A stretch of 64,000 nucleotides of DNA from Pseudophaeobacter sp. (lineage in GTDB: Bacteria; Pseudomonadota; Alphaproteobacteria; Rhodobacterales; Rhodobacteraceae). The stretch covers positions 1 to 64,000 of the forward strand of contig JALUXC010000008.1 in the NCBI GenBank assembly GCA_027019165.1. Reading direction: 5' to 3'. Positions 45,312 through 55,229 of the stretch are shown here, in pieces (the stretch's first letter is position 1; each line of letters begins with the position of its first letter). The position numbers and the translations under genes are program-made. The notes under the pieces were generated by a model, which searched no databases, had not been told where the DNA came from, and worked only from the letters and a program-made list of their open reading frames with translations.

Positions 45312-45840
45312 CACCTCTCCCGGGCGGATCTGGATGATGCGCATGGCCTTCCCTTTTCTGGCGCTGATCCTGATTTTCTTTCACCTGTTGCCACTGGATA
45401 CCCTGCCCAGCCGCTGGGCACCTCCAGATCTGTTGCTCGCCCTGGCCCTGGCCTGGTCCCTCAGACGTCCGGATTTTGTGCCGGCGATCCTCATCGGTGC
45501 GACCATGCTGGTGGCGGACATGATGTTTCAGCGCCCGCCGGGGCTTTTTGCAATGCTCGTGGTTCTCGGCTGCGAGTTCCTCAAATCGCGCGTGATGCCG
45601 CATCGCGAAACCGCTTTTGCGGCCGAATGGCTGGCGGTGGCCGTCGTGATCTGCGGTATTGTGGTGCTGAACCGGGCCATTCTCGCCATTCTTGCGGTGG
45701 CTCAGGCCCCCCTTGGTCTGACACTCATCCAGGCCATCCTGACCATCGCCGCCTATCCGCTGGTCGTCGTTTTGAGCCAAAGCCTTCTTGGCGTGCGCAA
45801 ACTCTCCCCTTCCGAAGCCGAAGTACTGGGGAGCCGCTGA
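45304..45840 (+). CDS. mreD: Rod-shape-determining protein MreD
   Basis: The 178-residue protein has five or so transmembrane helices and the expected MreD size. The early PPDLLLALALAWSLRRPDFVPA stretch is characteristic of the family. It is an inner-membrane part of the elongasome. The frame opens earlier inside mreC; the ATG at 45304 is taken as the start. Its stop overlaps the mrdA start (TGATG). Confidence 0.92.
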   Translation: MASTSPGRIWMMRMAFPFLALILIFFHLLPLDTLPSRWAPPDLLLALALAWSLRRPDFVPAILIGATMLVADMMFQRPPGLFAMLVVLGCEFLKSRVMPHRETAFAAEWLAVAVVICGIVVLNRAILAILAVAQAPLGLTLIQAILTIAAYPLVVVLSQSLLGVRKLSPSEAEVLGSR

Positions 45841-47786
45841 TGAGACGCAATCCCAAAGAGCTGGAGTTTACCCACCGAAAGCTGACACGCCGCGCCTTGC
45901 TGCTGGGCGGGTTGCAACTTGCCTTTGCAGGTGGGCTGGCCGCGCGCATGCGCTATCTGCAGGTAGATCAGGCCGACCAATTCCGACTGCTTGCAGAAGA
46001 GAACCGAATCAACATTCGGTTGCTGCCGCCTGCGCGCGGTGAGATTTTTGACCGCAACGGGGTCGCTCTGGCCCAGAACTCCCCCTCCTACCGCGTCATT
46101 ATTGTTCCCGAGGACGCGGGCGACGTTGGAGAGGTCATTTCCAAACTCTCACGCCTGATCCCTCTTGAGCCAGAAGACGTGGAACGTGCTCTTGCCGAAA
46201 TGCGCCGCTCTCCGCCCTTCCTGCCCGTGACCCTGGCAGATCAGATCGGCTGGGAAGATATCTCGAAAGTGGCGGTCAACGCCCCGGCCCTGCCGGGCAT
46301 TACGCCGGAGGTTGGACTGACGCGGGTCTATCCGCAGTCACAGGCCTTTGCCCATGTGGTCGGCTACGTGGGGCCGGTTTCGGATTATGATCTCAGCAAG
46401 ATGGAGTCGCCCGAACCCATCCTGCGCATTCCGCGCTTTCAAATCGGCAAGGTCGGTTTTGAATCCAAACGTGAGGACGCCCTGCGCGGCAAGGCCGGCG
46501 CCAAACGGGTTGAGGTCAACGCCACCGGCCGTGTCATGCGTGAACTCGACCGGCGCGAAGGGGAACCCGGCGCCGACATGCAACTGACTGTTGACGCCGA
46601 ATTGCAGAGCTATGTTCAGGCACGGTTGGGAACCGAGAGCGCGGCCGCCGTGATCATCGATTGCCAGGATGGAGATGTCCATGCGATCGCCTCGTCCCCC
46701 AGTTTTGATCCAAACCTTTTTGTGCGCGGAATTTCGGTAGCAGACTATCGGATGCTGACCGAGGACCCCTATCGCCCCTTGGCCAACAAGGCGGTTCAGG
46801 GCACCTATCCGCCCGGCTCCACCTTCAAGATGGTAACGGCGCTGGCGGCCCTTGAGGAAGGTCTGATCGGTCCCGATGAAACAGTCTACTGTCCTGGATA
46901 CCTTGAGGTTTCGGGACGCCGCTTCCACTGCTGGAAACGCGCCGGACACGGGCATGTGGACCTAAACACATCGCTGAAACAATCCTGCGACGTCTATTAT
47001 TACGACCTCGCTCTCAAGGTTGGTATCGACAAGATCTCTGCCATGGCCAACCGCCTTGGCCTTGGCGTGCGTCACGATCTGCCAATGTCGGCGGTGGCCA
47101 GCGGGCTGGCTCCGAACCGCGAGTGGAAACAGCGCGTGCACGGGCAGGACTGGCTGATCGGTGACACCGCAAATGCCTCTATCGGTCAGGGCTACATGCT
47201 GGCATCGCCCATGCAGCTGGCCGTGATGACTGCGCGGATCGCATCTGGGCGCAATATCAACCCGCGCCTTTTGAAATCCATCGATGGGATCGAGCAGGCA
47301 GGAAGTGCAGCCGAACCGCTCGGCCTCAATGAAAACAACCTGCGCACGGTGCGGCGCGGCATGTTCTCCGTCAGCAACGACCGGCGCGGTACCGGGTACC
47401 GCTCCCGCATCATCGCCGAAGACATGCGCATGGCCGGGAAAAGCGGTACCAGCCAGGTGCGCAATATCACCGCAGCAGAACGTGCAGCAGGGGTCATCCG
47501 CAACGAGGATCTGCCGTGGGAGCGGCGCGATCATGCGCTCTATGTTTGTTTCGCGCCCTTCGACAACCCACGTTTCGCGGTATCGGTCGTTGTTGAACAC
47601 GGCGGCGGTGGCTCCAAAGCCGCCGCGCCAATCGCGCGTGATGTCATGTTGCAGGCGCTATACGGCGGCACCCCGCCCCTTGCGGCCTACCCCAAGGGCG
47701 ACCGCAGCCGCATCAAGGCCCAGCAGGAAAGACTTGAACGCGAACGGATCAAGCGCGAAGAGACCGGAGGCAACGACCGGGCATGA
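45840..47786 (+). CDS. mrdA: Penicillin-binding protein 2 (elongation transpeptidase)
   Basis: The 648-residue monofunctional transpeptidase has one N-terminal helix (about 18-36), the PBP dimer domain with RGEIFDRNG (66-74), and the transpeptidase motifs: STFK (327-330, nucleophile Ser327), SCD (382-384) and KSGT (534-537). It cross-links lateral peptidoglycan as the partner of RodA. The gene starts within the mreD stop and overlaps rodA by 4 bp, so the complex is translationally coupled. Confidence 0.97.
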   Translation: MRRNPKELEFTHRKLTRRALLLGGLQLAFAGGLAARMRYLQVDQADQFRLLAEENRINIRLLPPARGEIFDRNGVALAQNSPSYRVIIVPEDAGDVGEVISKLSRLIPLEPEDVERALAEMRRSPPFLPVTLADQIGWEDISKVAVNAPALPGITPEVGLTRVYPQSQAFAHVVGYVGPVSDYDLSKMESPEPILRIPRFQIGKVGFESKREDALRGKAGAKRVEVNATGRVMRELDRREGEPGADMQLTVDAELQSYVQARLGTESAAAVIIDCQDGDVHAIASSPSFDPNLFVRGISVADYRMLTEDPYRPLANKAVQGTYPPGSTFKMVTALAALEEGLIGPDETVYCPGYLEVSGRRFHCWKRAGHGHVDLNTSLKQSCDVYYYDLALKVGIDKISAMANRLGLGVRHDLPMSAVASGLAPNREWKQRVHGQDWLIGDTANASIGQGYMLASPMQLAVMTARIASGRNINPRLLKSIDGIEQAGSAAEPLGLNENNLRTVRRGMFSVSNDRRGTGYRSRIIAEDMRMAGKSGTSQVRNITAAERAAGVIRNEDLPWERRDHALYVCFAPFDNPRFAVSVVVEHGGGGSKAAAPIARDVMLQALYGGTPPLAAYPKGDRSRIKAQQERLERERIKREETGGNDRA

Positions 47787-48922
47787 GCTATCTTGAACAT
47801 CACGCCAAATCCACCCCAACGGGCCTGCGCAAGATCCTCTACCTGAACTGGCCGCTGACGCTTCTTTTGGCCTCGGTCGCAGGAGTTGGTTTCCTGATGC
47901 TCTATTCGGTGGCCGGAGGCTCCTTTTCGCCCTGGGCCGAACCACAGGCCAAACGCTTTGCCCTTGGCATGGCGGTGATGATCGTTGTGGCCCTGGTGCC
48001 GATCTGGTTCTGGCGCAATATCTCGGCGCTGGCCTACCTGGTGTCGCTGGTCCTGCTCTTGGCCGTTGAGTTCTTTGGCACCGTCGGCATGGGGGCTCAG
48101 CGCTGGATCGACATCGGCTTCATGCGCCTGCAGCCTTCCGAGTTGATGAAGATCACCCTGGTAATGCTGCTTGCGGCCTATTACGACTGGCTTCCGGCGG
48201 AGAAGACCTCTCGTCCGTTCTGGGTGCTGGTGCCGGTGCTGATGATCCTTATCCCAACCTTTCTGGTCCTCAAACAGCCGGACCTCGGGACCTCGATCCT
48301 CTTGATGGCCGCAGGGGGCGGAGTGATGTTCCTTGCGGGAGTGCACTGGGCCTATTTTGCAGCGGTCATCACCGCGGCCGTCGGGCTTGTTACAGCCGTC
48401 TTCCAAAGCCGCGGTACAGACTGGCAACTGATCAAGGACTACCAGTTCCGCCGGATCGATACCTTCCTGGATCCGTCGCAGGATCCCCTGGGCGCGGGCT
48501 ATCACATCACCCAGTCCAAGATCGCGCTGGGGTCCGGCGGCTGGTCCGGGCGCGGCTTTATGCAAGGCACGCAATCGCGGCTCAATTTCCTACCGGAAAA
48601 GCACACCGATTTCATCTTCACCACACTGGCCGAAGAATTCGGCTTCATCGGCGGCTTCACCCTGCTCAGCATCTACGTGTTGATCATCGTCTTTTGTGTC
48701 GCAACAGCGCTTGCCGCGCGGGACCGGTTCTCATCGCTGGTAACCTTGGGCATCGCGATCACCTTCTTCCTGTTCTTTGCGGTGAACATGTCGATGGTCA
48801 TGGGGCTGGCACCGGTTGTGGGCGTGCCCTTGCCGCTGGTCTCTTATGGGGGATCGGCCATGCTGGTGCTGCTGGCCGCCTTTGGCCTGGTGCAAAGCGC
48901 GAATATCCACCGTCCCCGCTGA
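47783..48922 (+). CDS. rodA: Rod-shape-determining protein RodA (SEDS glycosyltransferase)
   Basis: The 379-residue SEDS membrane protein has about ten helices. The family signatures are MGAQRWIDIGFMRLQPSE, LKQPDLGTS, FLPEKHTDFIFTTLAEE and the final PLPLVSYGGSAML. It polymerises lipid II into glycan strands with PBP2. It is the last gene of the mre operon. Confidence 0.97.
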   Translation: MSYLEHHAKSTPTGLRKILYLNWPLTLLLASVAGVGFLMLYSVAGGSFSPWAEPQAKRFALGMAVMIVVALVPIWFWRNISALAYLVSLVLLLAVEFFGTVGMGAQRWIDIGFMRLQPSELMKITLVMLLAAYYDWLPAEKTSRPFWVLVPVLMILIPTFLVLKQPDLGTSILLMAAGGGVMFLAGVHWAYFAAVITAAVGLVTAVFQSRGTDWQLIKDYQFRRIDTFLDPSQDPLGAGYHITQSKIALGSGGWSGRGFMQGTQSRLNFLPEKHTDFIFTTLAEEFGFIGGFTLLSIYVLIIVFCVATALAARDRFSSLVTLGIAITFFLFFAVNMSMVMGLAPVVGVPLPLVSYGGSAMLVLLAAFGLVQSANIHRPR

Positions 48923-48950
48923 TTTCCCAACCTCCTAAGGATTGCCGTTC

Positions 48951-49361
48951 ATGAGCATCTTTCACCTCGCCTATCACGTTGACGACTTGGAGCAGGCGCG
49001 CACTTTTTATGGCGGCACCTTGGGCTGCACAGAGGGGCGCAGCACCGAAACCTGGGTCGATTTCAACTTCTTCGGTCACCAGATCTCGCTGCACCTTGGC
49101 CCGGTGTTTGCCACCGCCAATACCGGCAAGGTGGGCGATCACATGGTGCCGATGCCCCATCTTGGCGTGATCCTGCCACAGGACGAGTGGCGCGCATTAG
49201 CGGACCGGCTGATCGCTGCGGGTATCGATTTCACCATCGCGCCAACCACCCGTTTCGAAGGACAGCCAGGCGAGCAAAGCACCATGTTCTTTCATGACCC
49301 TGCGGGCAATCCGATCGAGATCAAAGGTTTTGCCGACATGGCCGGAGTCTTCGCCACATGA
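48951..49361 (+). CDS. VOC family (glyoxalase/bleomycin-resistance fold) protein
   Basis: The 136-residue protein consists of a vicinal-oxygen-chelate domain: FHLAYHVDDLEQARTFYGG at the start and the metal-site end FHDPAGNPIEIKGF. Such proteins bind a divalent metal and act as dioxygenases, isomerases or binding proteins. The ATG at 48951 follows AAGGA. It overlaps the next gene, a hydroxyacid reductase, by 4 bp, so a joint role in oxoacid metabolism is possible. Confidence 0.9.
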   Translation: MSIFHLAYHVDDLEQARTFYGGTLGCTEGRSTETWVDFNFFGHQISLHLGPVFATANTGKVGDHMVPMPHLGVILPQDEWRALADRLIAAGIDFTIAPTTRFEGQPGEQSTMFFHDPAGNPIEIKGFADMAGVFAT

Positions 49362-50284
49362 TCAACGTGCAATTTGCCGCCCTACCCGCGCGTTGGGAGA
49401 CCTACCGCGAGCCGCTGAAACACGCCTTTGCCAAGGCAGGCCTGGACGTGAATATGCGACTGGACCACACCCCGGATCAGGTGGACTACGTGGTCTATGC
49501 GCCCAACTCCGACCTGCAGGACTTCACCCCCTACACGCGATGCAAGGCGGTGCTGAACCTCTGGGCAGGGGTGGAAAAGATCACCGGCAACCAGACGCTC
49601 ACCATGCCGCTGTGCCGCATGGTGGATCCCGGCCTGACTGCCGGCATGGTCGAATGGGTCACGGGCCATGTGCTGCGCTATCACCTCGACATCGACCGTT
49701 CGATCACTGTGCAGGATCGGTGGGAGCCTGCTGTGCCCCCCTTGGCCTTTGAACGCCCCGTGACCATGCTCGGCCTTGGCGCATTGGGAAGCGCCTGCGC
49801 GCACAGTCTTGCCCGCATCGGATTTCCGGTCACCGGCTGGTCACGCTCCCCCAAGGACATCGACGGGATCACCTGTCTGCATGGAGATGACGGGTTGAAA
49901 CAGGCCCTTTCGAAGGCAGAAATCGTCGTGCTCCTGTTGCCGGACACCCCCGCGACCACAAATATCCTGAATGCCGAAACGCTGGCCCTGCTGCCCAAAG
50001 GCGCGCGGATCATCAATCCAGGCCGCGGCCCGCTGATCGATGACAGTGCCCTGCTTGCCGCGCTCGACAGCGGTCAGATCGGCCATGCCACGCTGGATGT
50101 CTTCCGGGTAGAGCCGCTGCCCGCCGATAATCCCTACTGGGCGCATCCGAATGTGACGGTCACACCGCATATCGCCGCCGAGACCCGCGCCAGCACGGCA
50201 TCAGAGGTCATCGCCGAAAACATCCGCCGCGGTGAGGCAGGCGAGCCGTTCCTCAACCTCGTCAACCGCGAAATAGGTTACTGA
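49358..50284 (+). CDS. ghrA: Glyoxylate/hydroxypyruvate reductase A-like 2-hydroxyacid dehydrogenase
   Basis: The 308-residue NAD(P)H-dependent dehydrogenase has the Rossmann motif MLGLGALGSACAHSLARIGF and the substrate-Arg loop INPGRGPLIDD. The catalytic Glu (LDVFRVEPLP) and His (VTPHIAAETR) are present. It reduces glyoxylate and hydroxypyruvate. Size and sequence fit GhrA. It is coupled to the VOC gene by a 4-bp overlap and followed by a strong hairpin. Confidence 0.92.
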   Translation: MINVQFAALPARWETYREPLKHAFAKAGLDVNMRLDHTPDQVDYVVYAPNSDLQDFTPYTRCKAVLNLWAGVEKITGNQTLTMPLCRMVDPGLTAGMVEWVTGHVLRYHLDIDRSITVQDRWEPAVPPLAFERPVTMLGLGALGSACAHSLARIGFPVTGWSRSPKDIDGITCLHGDDGLKQALSKAEIVVLLLPDTPATTNILNAETLALLPKGARIINPGRGPLIDDSALLAALDSGQIGHATLDVFRVEPLPADNPYWAHPNVTVTPHIAAETRASTASEVIAENIRRGEAGEPFLNLVNREIGY

Positions 50285-50306
50285 GCACCGGGTCATTGAA
50301 CGAATT

Positions 50307-50328
50307 GCGCCGGGGTGATCCCCGGCGC
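50307..50328. terminator. Bidirectional hairpin between ghrA-like gene and M3 peptidase gene
   Basis: GCGCCGGGG/CCCCGGCGC (50307-50315 with 50320-50328) is a perfect 9-bp stem with a TGAT loop in the 51-bp convergent gap. U-tracts are lacking on both sides. Confidence 0.6.
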
Positions 50329-50335
50329 AGCCCCG

Positions 50336-52351
50336 TTACTTCGCCGCCAGACCGCGCCCTTTGAGCAGCGCATCGACCCCGGGCAATCGGCCCCGGAACG
50401 CGGTGTAAAGCTCTGCCGGATCCTTGGAGCCGCCCGAGGACAGGATATGCTCCTCCAGCGCCTTGGCCCGTTCGGCGTCAAACGCACCACCAGCCTCTTC
50501 AAAGGCGGCAAAGGCATCGGCGTCCATCACCTCGGACCACATGTAGCTGTAATAGCCCGAGCTGTAGCCATCCCCAGAGAAGACATGCGCGAAATGCGGC
50601 GTGGCGTGTCGCATGGTGATGGCCTGCGGCATACCAATCTCGGCCAGCACCTCGGCCTGTTTTGCCATCGGATCAGCAGGGGCGTCTCCATCGTGGAATG
50701 CGAGATCCACCAGCGCCGAGGCCACATATTCCACCGTCTGAAAGCCCATATCATAGGTGGCCGCGCCCAGAACCTTGTCCAGCATTTCCTTTGGCATCGC
50801 TTCGCCGGTTTCGGCGTGGGTGGCGAATTCGCTCAGGACCTCGGGCACCTCCAGCCAGTGTTCGTATAGCTGTGAGGGCAGCTCGACGAAATCGCGCGCA
50901 ACCGAGGTGCCCGAGATGCTCTCGTAGGTCACATCCGACAGCATCTGGTGCAGCGCATGGCCGAACTCGTGGAACAGCGTGCGGGCATCGTCATAGGACA
51001 ACAGCGCCGGATCGCCCTTGGCAAAGTTGCAAACATTGATCACGATCGGCGTCTGTTGCTCCGGGAACTTGGCCTGACTGCGCATGGCCGAACACCAGGC
51101 CCCGGAACGTTTTGATCCCCGCGCGAAGTAGTCTCCGATAAACACGGCAACATGTTCACCCTTCCGCGTGACCTCCCAAGCGCGGCAATCGGTATGATAA
51201 AGCGGAATATCCAGCGGTTTGAACTCCAGCCCAAACAGACGGTTCGCGCAGGCGAATGACGCCTCGATCATCTTTTCCAGCTGCAAGTAGGGCTTGAGTT
51301 CGGCCTCATCGAGATCATGTTCGATCTTGCGGCGTTTCTCGGAATAATAATGCCAGTCCCAAGGCTCCAGATCGCCGTTGATCCCCTCCGCCTGCATCAT
51401 CTGGGTCAGCACCATCGCATCCTCATCGGCGCGCGCTTTGGCCGGGCCCCAGACATCCATCAAAAGGCCCCGCACGGCATCCGGCGTCTTGGCCATTTCG
51501 GTTTCCAGCTTATAGGCCGCGAAATTCTCATAGCCGAGCAGCTTGGCCCGTTCTTCCCGCAGTTTCAGAATTTCGGTCGCAATCGCGCGGTTGTCGGTCT
51601 TGCCGCCATTGGCCCCGCGCGCTGCCCAGGCCTGAAACGCCTTTTCACGCAGATCCCGGCGCGGGGAGAATTTCAAAAACGGCGTTATGATCGAGCGGGA
51701 GGTGGTGACAACCGGCCCGTTCGCGCCCTTTTCCTCACCCGCAGAGCGGGCCGCAGCCACGGCGAAGTCCGGCAGACCTTCCAGATCCTCTTCGGACAGC
51801 TCCATGTACCAGTCCCGCTCATCCGCCAAAAGGTTCTGGGTGAACTCGGTGCCAAGAGTGGCCAGACGCCCTTTGATCTCTTGCATGCGGGCATCATCTG
51901 CGCCTTCGAGGGCTGCTCCACCGCGCACAAAGCCACGATGGGTCAGCATCAACACCCGCTGTTGTTCTTCCGTCAGGTCCAGATCATCCCGCTGATCCCA
52001 GACCGCCTTCACCCGCGCATAGAGCGCCTTGTTAGCCGTGATGGCCGAGAAATGCGCCGCCAATTTGGGAGAGAAGGCCCGCTGCAGCTCTTCGCGCTTT
52101 GGATTGCTGTCCGCGCCGGCAACGGCATAGAAGACGGACAGAACCTGCTCCAGCGGACGGCAGGGCGTTTCCAGCGCTTCGATCACATTGGCAAATGTCG
52201 GTGCATCGGGGTTCCCAGCGATGGCCTCGATCTGCGCCTTGTGCGCGGCAAGCGCCTCATCCAGTGCGGGGGCAAAATCCTCGTCCGAAATGGTGTCGAA
52301 GGGCGCGATTTCAAAGGGCGTGTCCCAGTGGGACAAAAGCGGGTTGGTCAT
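50336..52351 (-). CDS. M3 family zinc oligopeptidase (Dcp/PrlC-like)
   Basis: The 671-residue metallopeptidase has the zinc site LFHEFGHALHQML. Its C-terminus, FSGDGYSSGYYSYMWSEVMD, is typical of the dipeptidyl carboxypeptidase/oligopeptidase A group. It degrades short peptides in the cytoplasm; no signal peptide is present. The ATG at 52351 follows GGAGG, whereas the upstream TTG at 52357 is rejected. Dcp and PrlC cannot be told apart from sequence alone here. Confidence 0.92.
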   Translation of the reverse strand: MTNPLLSHWDTPFEIAPFDTISDEDFAPALDEALAAHKAQIEAIAGNPDAPTFANVIEALETPCRPLEQVLSVFYAVAGADSNPKREELQRAFSPKLAAHFSAITANKALYARVKAVWDQRDDLDLTEEQQRVLMLTHRGFVRGGAALEGADDARMQEIKGRLATLGTEFTQNLLADERDWYMELSEEDLEGLPDFAVAAARSAGEEKGANGPVVTTSRSIITPFLKFSPRRDLREKAFQAWAARGANGGKTDNRAIATEILKLREERAKLLGYENFAAYKLETEMAKTPDAVRGLLMDVWGPAKARADEDAMVLTQMMQAEGINGDLEPWDWHYYSEKRRKIEHDLDEAELKPYLQLEKMIEASFACANRLFGLEFKPLDIPLYHTDCRAWEVTRKGEHVAVFIGDYFARGSKRSGAWCSAMRSQAKFPEQQTPIVINVCNFAKGDPALLSYDDARTLFHEFGHALHQMLSDVTYESISGTSVARDFVELPSQLYEHWLEVPEVLSEFATHAETGEAMPKEMLDKVLGAATYDMGFQTVEYVASALVDLAFHDGDAPADPMAKQAEVLAEIGMPQAITMRHATPHFAHVFSGDGYSSGYYSYMWSEVMDADAFAAFEEAGGAFDAERAKALEEHILSSGGSKDPAELYTAFRGRLPGVDALLKGRGLAAK

Positions 52352-52471
52352 GGGCAAAGGCCTCCTTTGTAAGAGAAGCTATGCCTGCGCCCCGCCACCG
52401 TCCAGAGGCGGCGCCCACAATCCGTCAGCTCATTCAGTCAAAAGCAAAGAAAATCGCGAGCGAAGCCACAC

Positions 52472-53536
52472 TCAGCCGTTCTGCGCCCCGCACACCGGGC
52501 AGTCCGCGCGGGCCTTCAGGCCAATGCGGCGGCTCTCGCCATAAAGCGCATCATAGATCAGCATGGAGCCGCGCAAGACCTCTCCGGCTCCGGTGATCTG
52601 CTTGATCGTTTCCACTGCCATCATCGACCCTACGACCCCCGGCAAGGGGCCGATCACGCCGGCCTCGGAACAGCTGGGCGCAAGCCCCGGCGCAGGCGCC
52701 TCGGGGAAAATACACTGGTAGCAGGGACCGCCCGCCTCCGGGTGGAACACCGACAGCTGCCCCTCCCACTGAGACAGCGCTCCTGAGATTAATGGTTTTC
52801 CAAGGGCAACGGCGGTTCGGTTGGACAGATAGCGGCTTTCGAAATTGTCGGTTCCGTCCAGAATGATGTCATAGTCCGCAAAAAGATCGGCGGCGATCTC
52901 TTCGGTCAGGCGACGATGATAGGGGCGCACGGTGACAAAGGGATTCTGCGCCTCCATTGCGCGCTGCGCCGAGAACACCTTTGGCGTTCCGATGTCCTCA
53001 TCCCGGTGGATGACCTGCCGCTGCAGGTTGGCGTTTTCCACACCATCGTCGTCGATCACCCCGATGGTGCCAACACCCGCCGCCGCCAGATATTGCAGTG
53101 CAGGCGCGCCCAGCCCCCCGGCACCGATAACCAGAACCTTGGCGGTCTTCAGCTTCTTCTGCCCCGGCCCGCCCAGCTCACGCAAGACGATATGCCGTGC
53201 GTAACGATTAAGCTCTGTCTCAGAAAACCGCCCCGGTTTGGGTGCCGCTTTGCTTTGCGCGTCCTTGTCCGCGTTTTCTGCATCAGCCCGCGCACGCAAG
53301 CGGCCCACCACCCAGCTGTAGCCTCCGATCATCAGGGCCACGCCGCCAAGGATCAGCCAGGACTGAGCCGACCCGCCGGTGGCTTGCCGCAAGGGCGCAG
53401 CTTCGGGAAGGGTCACATGCAGCAGCAGGACAGCGGCGAACAACACCACCAAAAGCGACAGGCGCAACCCGCGCGCCATCCCCATCAGCCTGCCGCCCCA
53501 CCAGATCAGCCCCGCAAGGCCAAGTACCAGGATCAT
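52472..53536 (-). CDS. HesA/MoeB/ThiF-family adenylyltransferase with N-terminal membrane segment
   Basis: The 354-residue protein joins two hydrophobic helices (about 1-15 and 22-43, with a third near 59-77) to an E1-like adenylation domain from about residue 105. The ATP site VLVIGAGGLGAPALQYLA, the Asp in GTIGVIDDD and the zinc pairs CYQC and CPVC are all intact. MoeB activates the C-terminus of MoaD in molybdopterin synthesis, and ThiF does the same for ThiS. A membrane anchor is not usual for MoeB. Its ATG shares one base with the dut stop codon. The formate dehydrogenase in this window needs molybdopterin. Confidence 0.88.
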   Translation of the reverse strand: MILVLGLAGLIWWGGRLMGMARGLRLSLLVVLFAAVLLLHVTLPEAAPLRQATGGSAQSWLILGGVALMIGGYSWVVGRLRARADAENADKDAQSKAAPKPGRFSETELNRYARHIVLRELGGPGQKKLKTAKVLVIGAGGLGAPALQYLAAAGVGTIGVIDDDGVENANLQRQVIHRDEDIGTPKVFSAQRAMEAQNPFVTVRPYHRRLTEEIAADLFADYDIILDGTDNFESRYLSNRTAVALGKPLISGALSQWEGQLSVFHPEAGGPCYQCIFPEAPAPGLAPSCSEAGVIGPLPGVVGSMMAVETIKQITGAGEVLRGSMLIYDALYGESRRIGLKARADCPVCGAQNG

Positions 53537-53991
53537 CAGCCTCTCCCTGTTGAGCCAAACCCGCCACTGCCACGCGTGGTTTCGCTCAGCGCCTCCACCA
53601 GTTCAAACTGCGCCTGCAACACCGGCGCGACCACCATCTGGGCAATCCTGTCACCGTGGGTGATCTCGAACCGCTCCTGCCCCGCATTCAGGACGATCAC
53701 CCCCAAAGGCCCGCGATAGTCGCTGTCGATAGTGCCAGGCGTGTTCGGCAGGGTAATCCCATGCTTGAGCGCCAGCCCCGAGCGTGGACGTATCTGGATC
53801 TCATAGCCATCCGGGATTTCAACCCGCAAACCCGTTGGCACCAACGCGCGGGTGCCCGGCTCCAGCACCACAGAGGTGCGGCCCGGCAGATCCGCGCGCA
53901 GATCCGCCCCGGCCGCTCCAGCAGTCTCATAAGAGGGCAAAGGCAGATCCGGGTCTGCGTTGGCTTCACGGGTTATGCGGATGGTGACCAT
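53536..53991 (-). CDS. dut: dUTP diphosphatase
   Basis: The 151-residue trimeric dUTPase has motif I (GAAGADLRA), motif III ([13 protein letters not shown]), and the C-terminal arm motif V ([11 protein letters not shown]). It removes dUTP and supplies dUMP. It is the upstream partner of the MoeB-like gene, one-base overlap, and lies 41 bp downstream of coaBC, an arrangement common in the group. Confidence 0.97.
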   Translation of the reverse strand: MVTIRITREANADPDLPLPSYETAGAAGADLRADLPGRTSVVLEPGTRALVPTGLRVEIPDGYEIQIRPRSGLALKHGITLPNTPGTIDSDYRGPLGVIVLNAGQERFEITHGDRIAQMVVAPVLQAQFELVEALSETTRGSGGFGSTGRG

Positions 53992-54032
53992 GTTGGCTCC
54001 TGTTCGGGAAACTCAGCTAGACTCAGGCCAGC

Positions 54033-55229
54033 CTAATCGGCAAGCGCCGTGGCAATCCGCTCCGCCAGCCTGCGCGCGACCTCATCCTTGCCCATGCGCG
54101 GCCAGTCCTCTGCTCCGTCCTCTGAGATCAAGGTAACGGCGTTTTCGCTTCCACCCATGATCCCGGTCGCAGGGGAGACGTCATTGGCCACGATCCAGTC
54201 GCAGCCCTTGCGCAGGCGTTTGGCCGTGGCATTTTCCAGCACGTCATTGGTTTCGGCTGCAAAGCCGACCACCAGACCGGGACGCCCGCTCTCCATATGG
54301 GAAACGGTCTTCAGGATGTCGGGGTTTTCGGCAAATTCAAGCGTCGGCAATCCGTCCTTCGACTTCTTCAGCTTGCGGTCCGAAGCACTTGCCACTCGCC
54401 AATCCGCCACCGCCGCGGCAAAGACCGCGGCATCTGCAGGCAGAGCAGCCTCGACGGCAGCTTGCATATCACGGGCGCTTTCCACGGGCACCACCTCCAC
54501 CCCATCGGGGGGCCAGACCGTTGCCGGGCCCGTGATAAACACCACTTCCGCTCCCAGCGCGCTCAGAGCACGGGCCACCGCAGTCCCTTGCGCCCCGGAG
54601 GAGCGATTGGCGATATAGCGCACCGGATCAATCGGTTCATGGGTTGGACCAGAGGTCACCACGATACGCTTGCCTATCAGGGGGCCTGAGCGAAACTGTG
54701 CAGCAATGGCGGCGACGATCTCATCCGGTTCGGCCATCCGTCCGGGGCCGAACTCGCCGCAAGCCATGCCGCCTTCGTTGGGGCCAGCAAAACGGATGCC
54801 GTCCCCTTTGAGCACTTGGATGTTTCGCTGCGTCGCGGGGTGTTCCCACATGCGCACGTTCATGGCCGGGGCAAGCAGCACCGGCGTGTCGGTCGCCAGA
54901 AGAAGGGTCGAAGCCAGATCATTCGCCAGTCCCTGCGCCATCTTTGCCATCAGATCCGCCGTGGCGGGGGCCACCACCACAAGGTCAGCACTGCGGGACA
55001 GCTGGATATGGCCCATTTCGGCCTCGGACGTCAGATCAAAGAGGTCGCGATGAACCGGCGCACCGGCCAAGGCCGAAACAGACAAAGGGGTGACGAATTC
55101 CTCTCCCGCACGTGTCAGCACCGGCGCCACGCTTGCCCCCTGATCCTGCAGGCGGCGGATCAGCTCCAAGGCCTTGTAGGCCGCGATGCCGCCGCCGATG
55201 ATCAGAAGAATATGTTTTCCAGCCAGCAT
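54033..55229 (-). CDS. coaBC: Bifunctional phosphopantothenoylcysteine decarboxylase / phosphopantothenate-cysteine ligase
   Basis: The 398-residue fusion enzyme has an N-terminal FMN-dependent CoaC half (IGGGIAAYKALELIRRL, MGHIQLSRSADLVVVAPAT and PAMNVRMWEHP, then MACGEFGPGRMAEP). The C-terminal CoaB half has VVTSGPTHEPIDPVRYIANR. It performs two successive steps of coenzyme A synthesis. The frame opens at 55382, but the ATG at 55229 after GGAGACGGG is the family start. It lies upstream of dut on the same strand. Confidence 0.95.
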   Translation of the reverse strand: MLAGKHILLIIGGGIAAYKALELIRRLQDQGASVAPVLTRAGEEFVTPLSVSALAGAPVHRDLFDLTSEAEMGHIQLSRSADLVVVAPATADLMAKMAQGLANDLASTLLLATDTPVLLAPAMNVRMWEHPATQRNIQVLKGDGIRFAGPNEGGMACGEFGPGRMAEPDEIVAAIAAQFRSGPLIGKRIVVTSGPTHEPIDPVRYIANRSSGAQGTAVARALSALGAEVVFITGPATVWPPDGVEVVPVESARDMQAAVEAALPADAAVFAAAVADWRVASASDRKLKKSKDGLPTLEFAENPDILKTVSHMESGRPGLVVGFAAETNDVLENATAKRLRKGCDWIVANDVSPATGIMGGSENAVTLISEDGAEDWPRMGKDEVARRLAERIATALAD

